From: Chloroflexota bacterium
Lineage (GTDB): Bacteria > Chloroflexota > Anaerolineae > Anaerolineales > Villigracilaceae
DNA: 14,056 nt
NCBI GenBank assembly: GCA_016191985.1
Contig: JACPVB010000054.1
Coordinates: 1 to 14,056 of the forward strand
Direction: 5' to 3'
Position 1 is the first letter of the stretch. Each line of letters begins with the position of its first letter. The notes beneath the pieces were generated by a model. That model had not been told where the DNA came from. It ran no database searches and saw only the letters and a list, made by a program, of their open reading frames with translations. Both the position numbers and the translations under genes were made by a program. Shown in pieces: positions 6,515 to 13,534 of this stretch.

Positions 6515-8865
6515 TGGCAGCCCTCTTCAAACGCCTCTTTCATTTTCACGAGATGATCCTGCTGCTCTCTCTGGCAGTGCTGGCATGTGTGCCGATTGCA
6601 TTGAGCAACCTGGTGCGCGATGCAAGCATCAGCCTGTTGTTGCCCGTCACCCTTTTGGGAATGTTGCTTGCATCGGCGCTTGCAAAGACAGGGACGCGCA
6701 AATTTGCATCAGGGATCATCCTTTTATTGTTCGGGCCATTGAGCCTATTCGTGCGCATCGGCCATTTGGGCGGCTCCCTGCTTGAAGTGCTCAAGCAGGA
6801 ATTCAATCTTATCCCCGCACTCTACGCATGGCTGCGTTTTGAAATCCCAATGGATTTCTCACTCATGCTTCTGGCAAGGGACGAGCTTGCCCAAAAAGCC
6901 TTCACACTTGGCGGGAGACTCGCGCTCTGGTTGACAGGCCTCTTTTATAAAACCCATGTGGAAGACCCGGCCGCTCGCACGCTTGCCTGGAGTATCGGGC
7001 TGTGGCTGGTTGCAATTTGGGCAGGCTGGCAAATGTATCGAAACAAACATTTGTTATTGGGCATCCTGCCGTCCACGTTCCTGCTTGCACTCGTGCTCGA
7101 TTACACCAACCAGGAAGTGGAGATATTATGGTTTCACTTTGTCCTGCTTTTTTTCCTCGTCGGCTTAAACAATTACGCGAATACACAACACCATTGGGAC
7201 GCTTCCCATATCGACTATTCCGAAAGCACCGCAATGGATACGCTCATCCTTGCGGGCGTGCTTTCGCTCGCGGTAGTGGGGTTTTCACTCCTCGGTTCCA
7301 AAATATCGATCCACGATATTCTCGAAGACTTGCGTGAAAGACAGGCCGCATCCAACACGACGAACGCTGAAACGCTTGGGCTTGAACCTGCAAAAAATAA
7401 TTACACGGTTGTATCGGGGTCTTACGGCGGCTTGCCGCGTTCCCATTTAATCACCGCCGGGCCGGAGCTTTCCAAACAGGTGGCCATGGTCATTTCCACA
7501 GGCGAACTGCCGCCCATGCCGCTCGAAGCGCAAGTAACCGCGCCGCGTTATTACTGGCGTACCATCACCTATCAAATTTATAGCGGCTCAGGCTGGTTCA
7601 ACTCATCCAAACCCGCCGAGGATATAAATTCAGAACAAATGCTTTTCGAGCCGTTGGAGCAAAACATTCGCATCCTCCGCCAGCAGGTTACATTCCCAAA
7701 CAACACGAAAGGACAACTATATTGGGCCGGGACTCTGCTGCGCGCGGATGTGCCATTTCAAGCGGTATGGAATCGCAAAGTGGATTCAACGCCTCCGGCC
7801 AACCCGCTGCTTGATTCTGATCTACTGTCTGCTCTTGCGCCTGTTGAGTCTTATCAAGCCGAGTCCATGCTGTTGAATGTCAGCACGAATGAACTGCGCG
7901 CCTCTCCCGGCGTGTACCCTGATTGGGTGAAAAAGCAGTTTCTTCAATTGCCTGATTCAGTGCCCGAACGGGTCCTGTCATTGGCGCGTGACTTGACCGC
8001 GACCGAACCCACTCCGTATGACCGCGCGCTTGCCATCCAGAATTATCTGCGCCAATTTCCATATACTCTTGATGTTACAGCGCCCCCTTCCAAACGCGAT
8101 GCCGCCGATTATTTTCTCTTCGATCTCAAGCAGGGGTATTGCGATTATTACGCCACCACGATGGTGGTGTTGGCGCGCGCCACCGGCCTGCCCGCGCGTT
8201 TGGTGGTTGGATATGCAAATGGGTCCTATGGTTTTGAACGCGCCGAATATGTGGTCACTGAAAATTACGCCCATTCGTGGGTTGAAGTTTATTTTGCCAA
8301 CATCGGCTGGGTGGAATTTGAACCCACTGCCAGCCAGCCTGCGATTGTGTTCGAGGAAGAAGAAATTGCCCCAGCGCCTGAACAGGCCCGGCCAGAGGAT
8401 CGATCTTTTGGCAAACAGACGGCGATTCTTTTTCAACGCATCCTTGCCAGCGCATGGCTGCTCCTGGCGCTTTTACCTGGCTTTGCCCTGCTATGGATTG
8501 GCTGGGATGCCCTGCGCATAAAACGGCTCGCGCCCGCGCCCGCGCTTCGACTTTTATTCAAACGCTTGCACCGCCTCGCGCGCCCCATGAGCGGAATCAC
8601 TCCGTTGAATCAGACTGCTCATCAGTACGCTTTTCATCTGACTGAACGATTGTCGGCGCTGGAAGCCCCGTCTCGCGTACAACCCATCCTCTCGCTTGCC
8701 GTTGATGAGATCAATCAATTAACCGAATTATATTCGCGCAGTTTGTTCGCGCCGTTCCCCCCCAGCCGCATGGAAACCCGCAGCGCCATCAAAATATGGT
8801 CTCGTCTGCGCTGGAGATTAATACTGGCAAATATAGTTGCGATTAAAAATAAGCAGACCATTTGA
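6511..8865 (+). CDS. TgpA-like membrane transglutaminase (protease-like) protein
   Basis: A 784-residue integral membrane protein with an extracytoplasmic transglutaminase-like (papain-fold) domain, of the TgpA/DUF3488-DUF4129 type. I place the start at ATG 6511, not at the in-frame ATG 6439, because GGAGGAGG (6498-6505) sits just upstream and the ATGA overlap with the DUF58 stop is typical of coupling; ATG 6514 is equally spaced. Several hydrophobic helices occupy the first ~270 residues. The catalytic domain has Cys544 in QGYCDYYATTMVVLARATGLPAR, His588 in YAHSWVEVYF, and an acidic third residue in WVEFEPT (Glu604 where Asp is commoner). One more membrane helix follows at about 635-660, then a C-terminal tail rich in Arg/Leu. 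The stop codon TGA (8863-8865) is provided by an inserted repeat element; before insertion the protein would have ended one residue later (Ile-Phe-stop). Function is probably cell-envelope protein processing or cross-linking, by inference. Confidence 0.9.
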   Translation: MMAALFKRLFHFHEMILLLSLAVLACVPIALSNLVRDASISLLLPVTLLGMLLASALAKTGTRKFASGIILLLFGPLSLFVRIGHLGGSLLEVLKQEFNLIPALYAWLRFEIPMDFSLMLLARDELAQKAFTLGGRLALWLTGLFYKTHVEDPAARTLAWSIGLWLVAIWAGWQMYRNKHLLLGILPSTFLLALVLDYTNQEVEILWFHFVLLFFLVGLNNYANTQHHWDASHIDYSESTAMDTLILAGVLSLAVVGFSLLGSKISIHDILEDLRERQAASNTTNAETLGLEPAKNNYTVVSGSYGGLPRSHLITAGPELSKQVAMVISTGELPPMPLEAQVTAPRYYWRTITYQIYSGSGWFNSSKPAEDINSEQMLFEPLEQNIRILRQQVTFPNNTKGQLYWAGTLLRADVPFQAVWNRKVDSTPPANPLLDSDLLSALAPVESYQAESMLLNVSTNELRASPGVYPDWVKKQFLQLPDSVPERVLSLARDLTATEPTPYDRALAIQNYLRQFPYTLDVTAPPSKRDAADYFLFDLKQGYCDYYATTMVVLARATGLPARLVVGYANGSYGFERAEYVVTENYAHSWVEVYFANIGWVEFEPTASQPAIVFEEEEIAPAPEQARPEDRSFGKQTAILFQRILASAWLLLALLPGFALLWIGWDALRIKRLAPAPALRLLFKRLHRLARPMSGITPLNQTAHQYAFHLTERLSALEAPSRVQPILSLAVDEINQLTELYSRSLFAPFPPSRMETRSAIKIWSRLRWRLILANIVAIKNKQTI
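8851..8861. repeat. Left copy of 11-bp direct repeat (candidate target-site duplication)
   Basis: AAGCAGACCAT, identical to 9181-9191, lies in the last codons of the transglutaminase gene (Lys-Gln-Thr-Ile). The two copies bracket the insertion. The real duplication may be 9 bp (GCAGACCAT), since the leading AA can be assigned to the end of the element on the right side. Confidence 0.7.
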
Positions 8866-9180
8866 TCATCTTACATTATTAAAATTGGGACGCAGATCAA
8901 CGCTGAAAACGCTGATTCGATTTGGTTTTTTCGGAAGAATCTTTAAGAGACTGTTTCTTAAAGGCCTTTTCGGACACGGACGGCACGGATACTTCGGCAC
9001 GACTTCGTCAGTCAGTACAAGTTTCACTAACGCTTCGTGCACGGAAAAAACCTTTAAAAAGTCCGCTCCATTCCGTGTTTTCCGTGAAATCCGTGTACAA
9101 AGATGAAACGATTAGGACTTAAGAAATACTCTCTAAAAATCTGCGTCCATCTGCGTTTTCAGCGTCCAAAAACCATAATC
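8862..9180. mobile_element. Non-coding insertion with nested inverted repeats (MITE-like)
   Basis: A 319-bp non-coding block between the two copies of an 11-bp direct repeat. Its tips are imperfect inverted repeats (TTGATCAT on the left; TTGATTAT on the complement of the right, where the first two bases overlap the direct repeat). Inside, three pairs of related blocks occur in mirror order: GGACGCAGAT/ACGCTGAAAACGC (8889-8913) against its complement (9140-9167); an A/T-rich block AGAATCTTTAAGAGA...TTTCTTAA (8936-8961) against 9117-9141; and CACGGA-type words (8975-8989) against TCCGTG words (9072-9096). The whole could fold into one long imperfect hairpin with a loop near 8991-9040. No transposase or credible protein is encoded, so it would need help in trans. 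The family is not one I can name. Confidence 0.65.
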
Positions 9181-9191
9181 AAGCAGACCAT
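9181..9191. repeat. Right copy of 11-bp direct repeat (candidate target-site duplication)
   Basis: AAGCAGACCAT again. Read in the transglutaminase frame, the right flank continues AAG CAG ACC ATA TTT TAA, an intact gene end (Lys-Gln-Thr-Ile-Phe-stop). This supports the view that 8862-9180 was inserted into an ancestral uninterrupted gene end. Confidence 0.7.
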
Positions 9192-9314
9192 ATTTTAAAC
9201 GCGGTTTGCTCAAGAAATCCTTATTTGCGTCATGGGGACCGTGTTCACAGCATGGTATCATCGCATTCATCATGTTGTTGAAAAGGCGCTTTTGCTTTTC
9301 GCCCGACACTTGCG
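9192..9314. other. Intergenic sequence, nothing recognised
   Basis: The remaining spacer between the insertion and the YczE-like gene. It holds a short imperfect palindrome near 9202-9220 (GGTTTGCTCAAGAAATCC), which resembles a weaker copy of the hairpin at 9315-9345, and a small GGCG...CGCC stem near 9285-9304. No convincing gene, promoter or RNA was found; short frames on both strands look like chance. Confidence 0.4.
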
Positions 9315-9345
9315 CTGCACGTGATTTGCTAAGCAAATCATGCAG
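9315..9345 (+). promoter_or_regulatory. Strong hairpin in the leader of the YczE-like gene
   Basis: CTGCA then, after a two-base bulge (CG), TGATTTGC pairs with GCAAATCA-TGCAG across a TAA loop: 13 base pairs in all. It ends 29 bases before ATG 9375 and is not followed by a T-run, so it is not an obvious terminator. It could be a dispersed palindrome, a protein-binding site, or an mRNA leader structure. Confidence 0.5.
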
Positions 9346-9374
9346 TGAGCAATCTCGATGTAAACAGGAGAATA

Positions 9375-10031
9375 ATGCTAAAACCGATTCGCTGGAATAC
9401 ATTTGCCTGGGACTTTCTCAGGATTCAGGTGGGATTTTTTTTGTTTGCGCTGGCGATCACGTTGATGATCCGCGGCAATATTGGGACGAGCGCGTGGGCG
9501 GTGTTGGAAGTGGCGTTGGCGAAACGGATCGGTATCACGATTGGGACGATGACCGTGATCATGGGCTTTTTGGTATTGACGGGCGCGGTGTTGATGCGCG
9601 AAAGATTGGGGTGGGGCACGCTGGCAAATATTTTGTCCATTGGGCCGTGGGAGGATTTTTGGCTTTCGATCATTCCATCGGTGGAGGATAACCTGCCTTT
9701 GCAGGCTGGCATGTTATTGCTGGCGATCTTTTTGATGGGACTCGCCAGCGCCATTTACATCGGCGTGGATGCGGGCGCGGGTCCGCGCGATAGCATGATG
9801 CTGGCGATCAAACGCACCACGGGCATCAGCATCCGTGCGGCGCGCGCAATGATCGAAGTGACCGTGGTGACGCTTGGCTGGTTATTGGGCGGACCCGCTG
9901 GTTTCGGCACGCTGGCCTATGCCATTTTGGTGGGTCCGTCTGTGCAGTGGGGATTTAAAATATTCAAAGTTCAGCCGCATAAACCTGTGGAAGAGGAAGT
10001 GATCGCAGGTGTTGAAGGCGGCGCGGAGTAA
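9375..10031 (+). CDS. YczE/YitT-type integral membrane protein
   Basis: A 218-residue polytopic membrane protein resembling the YczE/YyaS/YitT family (COG2364-like), whose transport role, if any, is unknown. Hydrophobic segments lie at about 14-32, 55-74, 81-101, 110-131 and 158-188. The motif GVDAGAGPRDSMMLAI (130-145) and the early GNIGTSAWAVL (34-44) are the recognisable family signatures. Start ATG 9375 is chosen over the upstream in-frame GTG 9345 because AGGAG (9366-9370) sits just before it and the GTG lies in the leader hairpin. The stop is 11 bp before the subtilase gene on the same strand, so both are probably one operon. The acidic C-terminal tail (EEEVIAGVEGGAE) is hydrophilic. 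Function of the pair is unknown. Confidence 0.82.
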   Translation: MLKPIRWNTFAWDFLRIQVGFFLFALAITLMIRGNIGTSAWAVLEVALAKRIGITIGTMTVIMGFLVLTGAVLMRERLGWGTLANILSIGPWEDFWLSIIPSVEDNLPLQAGMLLLAIFLMGLASAIYIGVDAGAGPRDSMMLAIKRTTGISIRAARAMIEVTVVTLGWLLGGPAGFGTLAYAILVGPSVQWGFKIFKVQPHKPVEEEVIAGVEGGAE

Positions 10032-10042
10032 AGGAGAAACTC

Positions 10043-12373
10043 ATGACCGAAGCATTTGATAACACTCCAATTGTTGAACCGAAAAAAAGAAGCACGGCAG
10101 CGCTGATACTCTTTTTGTTCTTTGCGCTTCCAATGCCGTTGTGTTTGTTCCTCTATCATTTTGTGTTGTGGTCGATGGAACAAAGCGCGATCATTTCGTT
10201 AAGCGCAAAAAATTATGCGTGGGCAGGGCCGATTGGCCTGGCGGTGCAGGGTATCGTGATGTCTACGGCCGCGGGCTTATTGTGGCGATTCACAAACGAT
10301 GAACGTTTCAAGCCCGTGTATGCAGGTTTGTTCGGCGCGGCGTTGATGGCCTTCCCTGCCTTGTTATTACGGACGCTTGGCCCCAGCAACGATCAACTCG
10401 GCTCAATCATACAAATCGTGATTACACTGGCCACCGCTTTCATTGTGATTCGACTTCGTAAAAATCAGATTGTTTGGGATGGAGGCGCGCTTCCATTTGG
10501 GCTGGTGGTGGCGGGCATTGGCATTGCGCCGTTGGTAATTTTTGGTTCCTTCGGTTCAATCGGTGACGCGGTTCTCGGTCTGTTGGCGGGGCTGGCGTTT
10601 GGCTTCCTCGCGGCGGTGTTGATCTTCGACACGACCGAAAATATTTTACTGGATGGCATCGGTGTGGGCGCAGTGCTGGCATTGCTTGCATCCGCGCTTG
10701 GGTATGACGGCTCGCAACTTTTATTACTCGTGCTTGTGCCCGCATTTGCGTGCGCGATCACAGCCGTTTTGCCTTCGCGGGTGGCGGCGGGCGCGGGGAC
10801 GGGTCTTCTTGCTTTTGCGGCGCTTGCATTTTTTGACCCCACTGAATTAACAATCGTCCTTGGCGATATTGCGGGGCTGGCCAGCAAAGCCGTTGGCATT
10901 GCTTTGCTCATCGGTTGGGGCACGAGTGTCCTCGCGTTGATCCTGCGTCAGGTAAACGTGGCAGGTGCGGGCGCGGATGCGAAGCGCGCGGTGGGGTGGG
11001 CGGGGGCTGGCGTCACGTGGCTGTCCCTCGTCACCATTTTCTTTTTATTCGGCAATCCAGGAAATTATGGCGACAGGCTTTTCGTCATCTTAAAAGACCA
11101 GGCGGACCTTTCCGCCATGCCGGAGATCGAAGACCGCGATTTAAAATTGAATGCAACCTACGAACAATTGACCGAACACGCCAATCAAACGCAGGCGGAG
11201 ATGCGAAAATTTTTTGATGCGGTTGGCGTGGAATACACGCCGTATTATTTGGAAAATGCGATGGAGGTACAGGGCGGGACGTTGGTGCGACTCTATTTGC
11301 TAACCCGCCCCGAAGTGGACCGCGTCATTCCCAGCCCGCGCCTGCGTGCCGCTCCCGAAGATTCTCCTTCGCCCGGATATTTGACCGAGACCGATGGCAG
11401 TGTGCAGTGGAACATTTCCATGATCGGCGCGGACAAGGTTTGGGATGAATTTAAAGTGCAGGGTGAAGGCATTGTGGTGGGGCAGTCCGATTCGGGCGTG
11501 GACGGGAATCATCCCGCGATTGCGAAACAATATCGCGGCTACAACACGGGCGATGATTACAACTGGTTCGACCCGTGGGATGGAACCACATCTCCGAACG
11601 ATGAAGGCGGACATGGCACGCACACGATGGGCACGATTTTGGGCACAGATGGAATCGGAATCGCTCCCAAAGCGCAGTGGATTGGCTGCGTGAATTTGGA
11701 TCGAAACCTTGCGAACCCCGCCTTATATTTGGATTGTATGCAATTCATGCTCGCGCCGTTCCCGCTGGGCGGCGATCCATTTGTGGACGGCGACCCAACC
11801 AAAGCGGCACATGTATTAAACAATTCATGGGGTTGCCCTACCATTGAAGGCTGTGACCCGAACGCCTTGTTGTACGCGGCGAATAACTTGCGCGATGCGG
11901 GCATCTTTGTAGTAGTCTCCACTGGCAATGACGGGCCTTCTTGTGAGACGGTTGAATCGCCGCTTTCTTTATATGATTCTGTCTTTTCCGTTGGAGCGAT
12001 TGACCAGTTTGGCGACATGGCTCCCTTCAGCAGTCGCGGCCCTGTCACTGCGGATGGTTCGGGAAGAAACAAACCTGATATCGTCGCCCCCGGTGTGGAT
12101 ATTCTCTCCGCACTTCCAGAAAACACATATGGCCCGAACAGCGGCACTTCGATGGCGGGGCCGCATTTGGTGGGGGTGGTGGCGTTGATCTGGTCCGCCC
12201 AGCCTGATTTGATCGGTGATATTGACGCCACGGAACAACTCATCATCGATACCGCCCAGCCTTACACAGGCAATACTTCCACTGGATGTTTTACAGGCAA
12301 CAACCCAAGCAATGCCTACGGCTATGGTGTCGTGGATGTCTACGAAGCGGTGAAGCAGGCGCTGGGAAGATAA
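10043..12373 (+). CDS. S8 subtilase with N-terminal 11-helix membrane domain and I9-like prodomain
   Basis: A 776-residue serine protease of the subtilisin (S8) family fused to a polytopic membrane region. Hydrophobic helices can be placed at about 19-43, 58-81, 91-112, 118-137, 149-168, 173-195, 203-220, 224-243, 248-264, 282-302 and 317-337. Basic loops (KKR before helix 1; RLRK after helix 4; AKR after helix 10) favour a cytosolic N-terminus and place everything after helix 11 outside the cell. Residues about 345-435 resemble the inhibitor-I9/fervidolysin-like prodomain seen before secreted subtilases. The protease domain follows: Asp483 in QSDSGVDGNHP, His524 in GGHGTHTMG, Asn629 (oxyanion) in STGNDG, Ser703 in GTSMAGPH. 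The triad is complete, so it should be active. Shine-Dalgarno AAAGGAG precedes ATG 10043. It lies 11 bp downstream of the YczE-like gene. Substrate unknown; the membrane part has no family I can name. Confidence 0.9.
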   Translation: MTEAFDNTPIVEPKKRSTAALILFLFFALPMPLCLFLYHFVLWSMEQSAIISLSAKNYAWAGPIGLAVQGIVMSTAAGLLWRFTNDERFKPVYAGLFGAALMAFPALLLRTLGPSNDQLGSIIQIVITLATAFIVIRLRKNQIVWDGGALPFGLVVAGIGIAPLVIFGSFGSIGDAVLGLLAGLAFGFLAAVLIFDTTENILLDGIGVGAVLALLASALGYDGSQLLLLVLVPAFACAITAVLPSRVAAGAGTGLLAFAALAFFDPTELTIVLGDIAGLASKAVGIALLIGWGTSVLALILRQVNVAGAGADAKRAVGWAGAGVTWLSLVTIFFLFGNPGNYGDRLFVILKDQADLSAMPEIEDRDLKLNATYEQLTEHANQTQAEMRKFFDAVGVEYTPYYLENAMEVQGGTLVRLYLLTRPEVDRVIPSPRLRAAPEDSPSPGYLTETDGSVQWNISMIGADKVWDEFKVQGEGIVVGQSDSGVDGNHPAIAKQYRGYNTGDDYNWFDPWDGTTSPNDEGGHGTHTMGTILGTDGIGIAPKAQWIGCVNLDRNLANPALYLDCMQFMLAPFPLGGDPFVDGDPTKAAHVLNNSWGCPTIEGCDPNALLYAANNLRDAGIFVVVSTGNDGPSCETVESPLSLYDSVFSVGAIDQFGDMAPFSSRGPVTADGSGRNKPDIVAPGVDILSALPENTYGPNSGTSMAGPHLVGVVALIWSAQPDLIGDIDATEQLIIDTAQPYTGNTSTGCFTGNNPSNAYGYGVVDVYEAVKQALGR

Positions 12374-12380
12374 AAGTAGT

Positions 12381-12403
12381 GCAGACTTCAGTCTGCCATT
12401 TTA
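12381..12403 (+). terminator. Palindrome after the subtilase gene, possible terminator
   Basis: GCAGACTTCAGTCTGC (12381-12396) forms a 6-bp stem with a TTCA loop seven bases after the stop codon, followed by CATTTTA, a weak T-rich tail. It may act as an intrinsic terminator, but its likeness to the palindrome at 12535-12550 suggests a dispersed repeat used as one. Confidence 0.4.
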
Positions 12404-12409
12404 TGAAAA

Positions 12410-12446
12410 GCGGACTATTGCAGATTAACAAATTAATCCGACAATA
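12410..12446 (+). repeat. Left arm of 37-nt inverted repeat
   Basis: Pairs with 12558-12594. The outer seven bases (GCGGACT with AGTCCGC) and the inner 18 bases (CAAATTAATCCGACAATA, one mismatch) match; the 12 bases between are equal in length but only about half matched. The symmetrical spacing shows the two arms derive from one palindromic element of about 185 bp. Confidence 0.65.
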
Positions 12447-12471
12447 AAAGCTTCTGGGATTTGTACCGTAA

Positions 12472-12488
12472 CCCTTCGACAGGCTCAG
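12472..12488. repeat. CCTGAGCCTGTCGAAGG-type dispersed unit
   Basis: CCTTCGACAGGCTCAGG (complement CCTGAGCCTGTCGAAGG) matches a short palindromic word that, as I recall, recurs in intergenic DNA of many unrelated bacteria. It lies inside the loop of the 37-nt inverted repeat. Confidence 0.5.
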
Positions 12489-12534
12489 GACAGGCGTTCA
12501 CATTGCGCGTATTTGGGCGCCAAACCCGCGACTC

Positions 12535-12550
12535 GCAAGCTGAAGCTTGC
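12535..12550 (-). repeat. TTCA-loop palindrome
   Basis: On the minus strand GCAAGCTTCAGCTTGC: a 6-bp stem around TTCA, with the same architecture (GCA-NNN-TTCA-NNN-TGC) as 12381-12396 but in opposite orientation. No T-run follows it on either strand. Confidence 0.5.
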
Positions 12551-12557
12551 AGTACGA

Positions 12558-12594
12558 TATTGTCAGATTAATTTGGAAAAGTACAAAAGTCCGC
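12558..12594 (-). repeat. Right arm of 37-nt inverted repeat
   Basis: Complementary partner of 12410-12446, with 17 of 18 inner bases and all 7 outer bases matching. It contains the best candidate promoter for the hydrolase gene. Confidence 0.65.
12560..12587 (+). promoter_or_regulatory. Candidate promoter of the alpha/beta hydrolase gene
   Basis: TTGTCA (5/6 to the -35 consensus, 12560-12565) and TACAAA (4/6, 12582-12587) are 16 bases apart; transcription would begin about 27 nt before ATG 12621. Its -35 box lies within the right arm of an inverted repeat. The -10 box is weak. Confidence 0.35.
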
Positions 12595-12620
12595 ATTCCG
12601 AGCCAAAGGAAGGTATCTGT

Positions 12621-13529
12621 ATGAACCGAATCATAAAAATCGCTTTAGGCGTTCTAATCACCCTTCTCCTTGCCATCACGGCTGGCCTGCTCGCGCGGAC
12701 TCGCTCTGAGGCGTATAACCTGCTCCACGCGCCGATGGAAACCCGCAACCTGCCCGATGAAACCCCCGCCGATTATGGCCTGGAGTTTGAAAATGTCACC
12801 GTCACCAATCCTGATGGCATGAAACTTGCGGGCTGGTTCATCCCTTCTGAAAATGGCGCGGTCATCATTATGCAGCATGGATACAAGTCCACGCGACGGG
12901 AATTGCTCAATGAGGCAGAGATGATGTACCGTCACAGCTACGGCGTGCTGCTCACCTCTGTCCGCGCGCATGATTATAGCGAAGGGGAATTGATCTCGCT
13001 GGGCGTATACGAAATGGATGATATGGAAGCCTGGTATCAATACCTGCTCACCCGCAACGACTTCGACCACGACAAGATTGGCATCATCGGCAACTCCTAC
13101 GGTGGGATGCTGTCCATTCAATATGCCGCGCAAAATGAAAACATCAAGGCTGTGGTTGCGAATTGCGCGTTCTCGTCTATGCCGGATACGGTTGCCACCA
13201 GCGTCACGCATTTCACGGGTCTGCCAGAATTTCCGTTTGTGCCGCTCATCGTCTTTTGGGCGGAATATGATAACGGCGTCAACATGGAGGAAATCGACGC
13301 CACCCAATGGATTTCACAGATCAGCCCGCGCCCGGTCTTTCTCATGCAGGGCGGCGCGGATACCGTCATTTCACCGAGCAGTGGTCAGCGTTTGTATGAT
13401 GCGGCTGGCGAACCGAAGGAATTATGGTTCGACCCTGAACTTGGTCACGTGGAGTTTGATAAGGAACGCGCTGAGGAATATGAGTCGCGAGTTGCTGCGT
13501 TTTTCGATCAATACCTGTTTGGAAGGTGA
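12621..13529 (+). CDS. Membrane-anchored alpha/beta hydrolase
   Basis: A 302-residue serine hydrolase with a single N-terminal hydrophobic segment (about 4-25) after a basic start (MNRIIK), so it is either a signal-anchored or a secreted protein acting outside the membrane. The alpha/beta fold shows the oxyanion strand VIIMQHGYKS (81-90), the nucleophile elbow GNSYGG with Ser159 (157-162), the acid Asp247 in GGADTVI, and His276 in LGHVEF; the triad is complete. Start ATG 12621 is chosen over the in-frame upstream codon at 12513 because AAAGGAAGG (12605-12613) stands seven bases before it and the upstream 36 codons lie in repeat sequence. The following gene begins six bases after its stop. It looks like an esterase or peptidase of the BAAT/DLH-like superfamily; the substrate cannot be told. 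Confidence 0.88.
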   Translation: MNRIIKIALGVLITLLLAITAGLLARTRSEAYNLLHAPMETRNLPDETPADYGLEFENVTVTNPDGMKLAGWFIPSENGAVIIMQHGYKSTRRELLNEAEMMYRHSYGVLLTSVRAHDYSEGELISLGVYEMDDMEAWYQYLLTRNDFDHDKIGIIGNSYGGMLSIQYAAQNENIKAVVANCAFSSMPDTVATSVTHFTGLPEFPFVPLIVFWAEYDNGVNMEEIDATQWISQISPRPVFLMQGGADTVISPSSGQRLYDAAGEPKELWFDPELGHVEFDKERAEEYESRVAAFFDQYLFGR

Positions 13530-13534
13530 AAAGT

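Noticed and set aside
8991..9040. Small RNA or gene in the loop of the inserted element
   Set aside because: No promoter, ribosome binding site or coding signal; it appears to be just the loop between the mirrored repeat blocks.
9133..9402. Minus-strand frame of 89 codons across the insertion end and the leader of the YczE-like gene
   Set aside because: It crosses the element boundary, the direct repeat and the leader hairpin, has no ribosome binding site, and resembles no known protein.
11557..12246. Long open frame on the minus strand (229 codons) opposite the subtilase
   Set aside because: It mirrors the highly conserved catalytic region of the plus-strand protease, and the translation has no family features. 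It is an antisense shadow.
12654..13307. 217-codon minus-strand frame opposite the alpha/beta hydrolase
   Set aside because: The plus-strand hydrolase has an intact triad and a ribosome binding site; the minus frame has neither and looks like codon-bias shadow.
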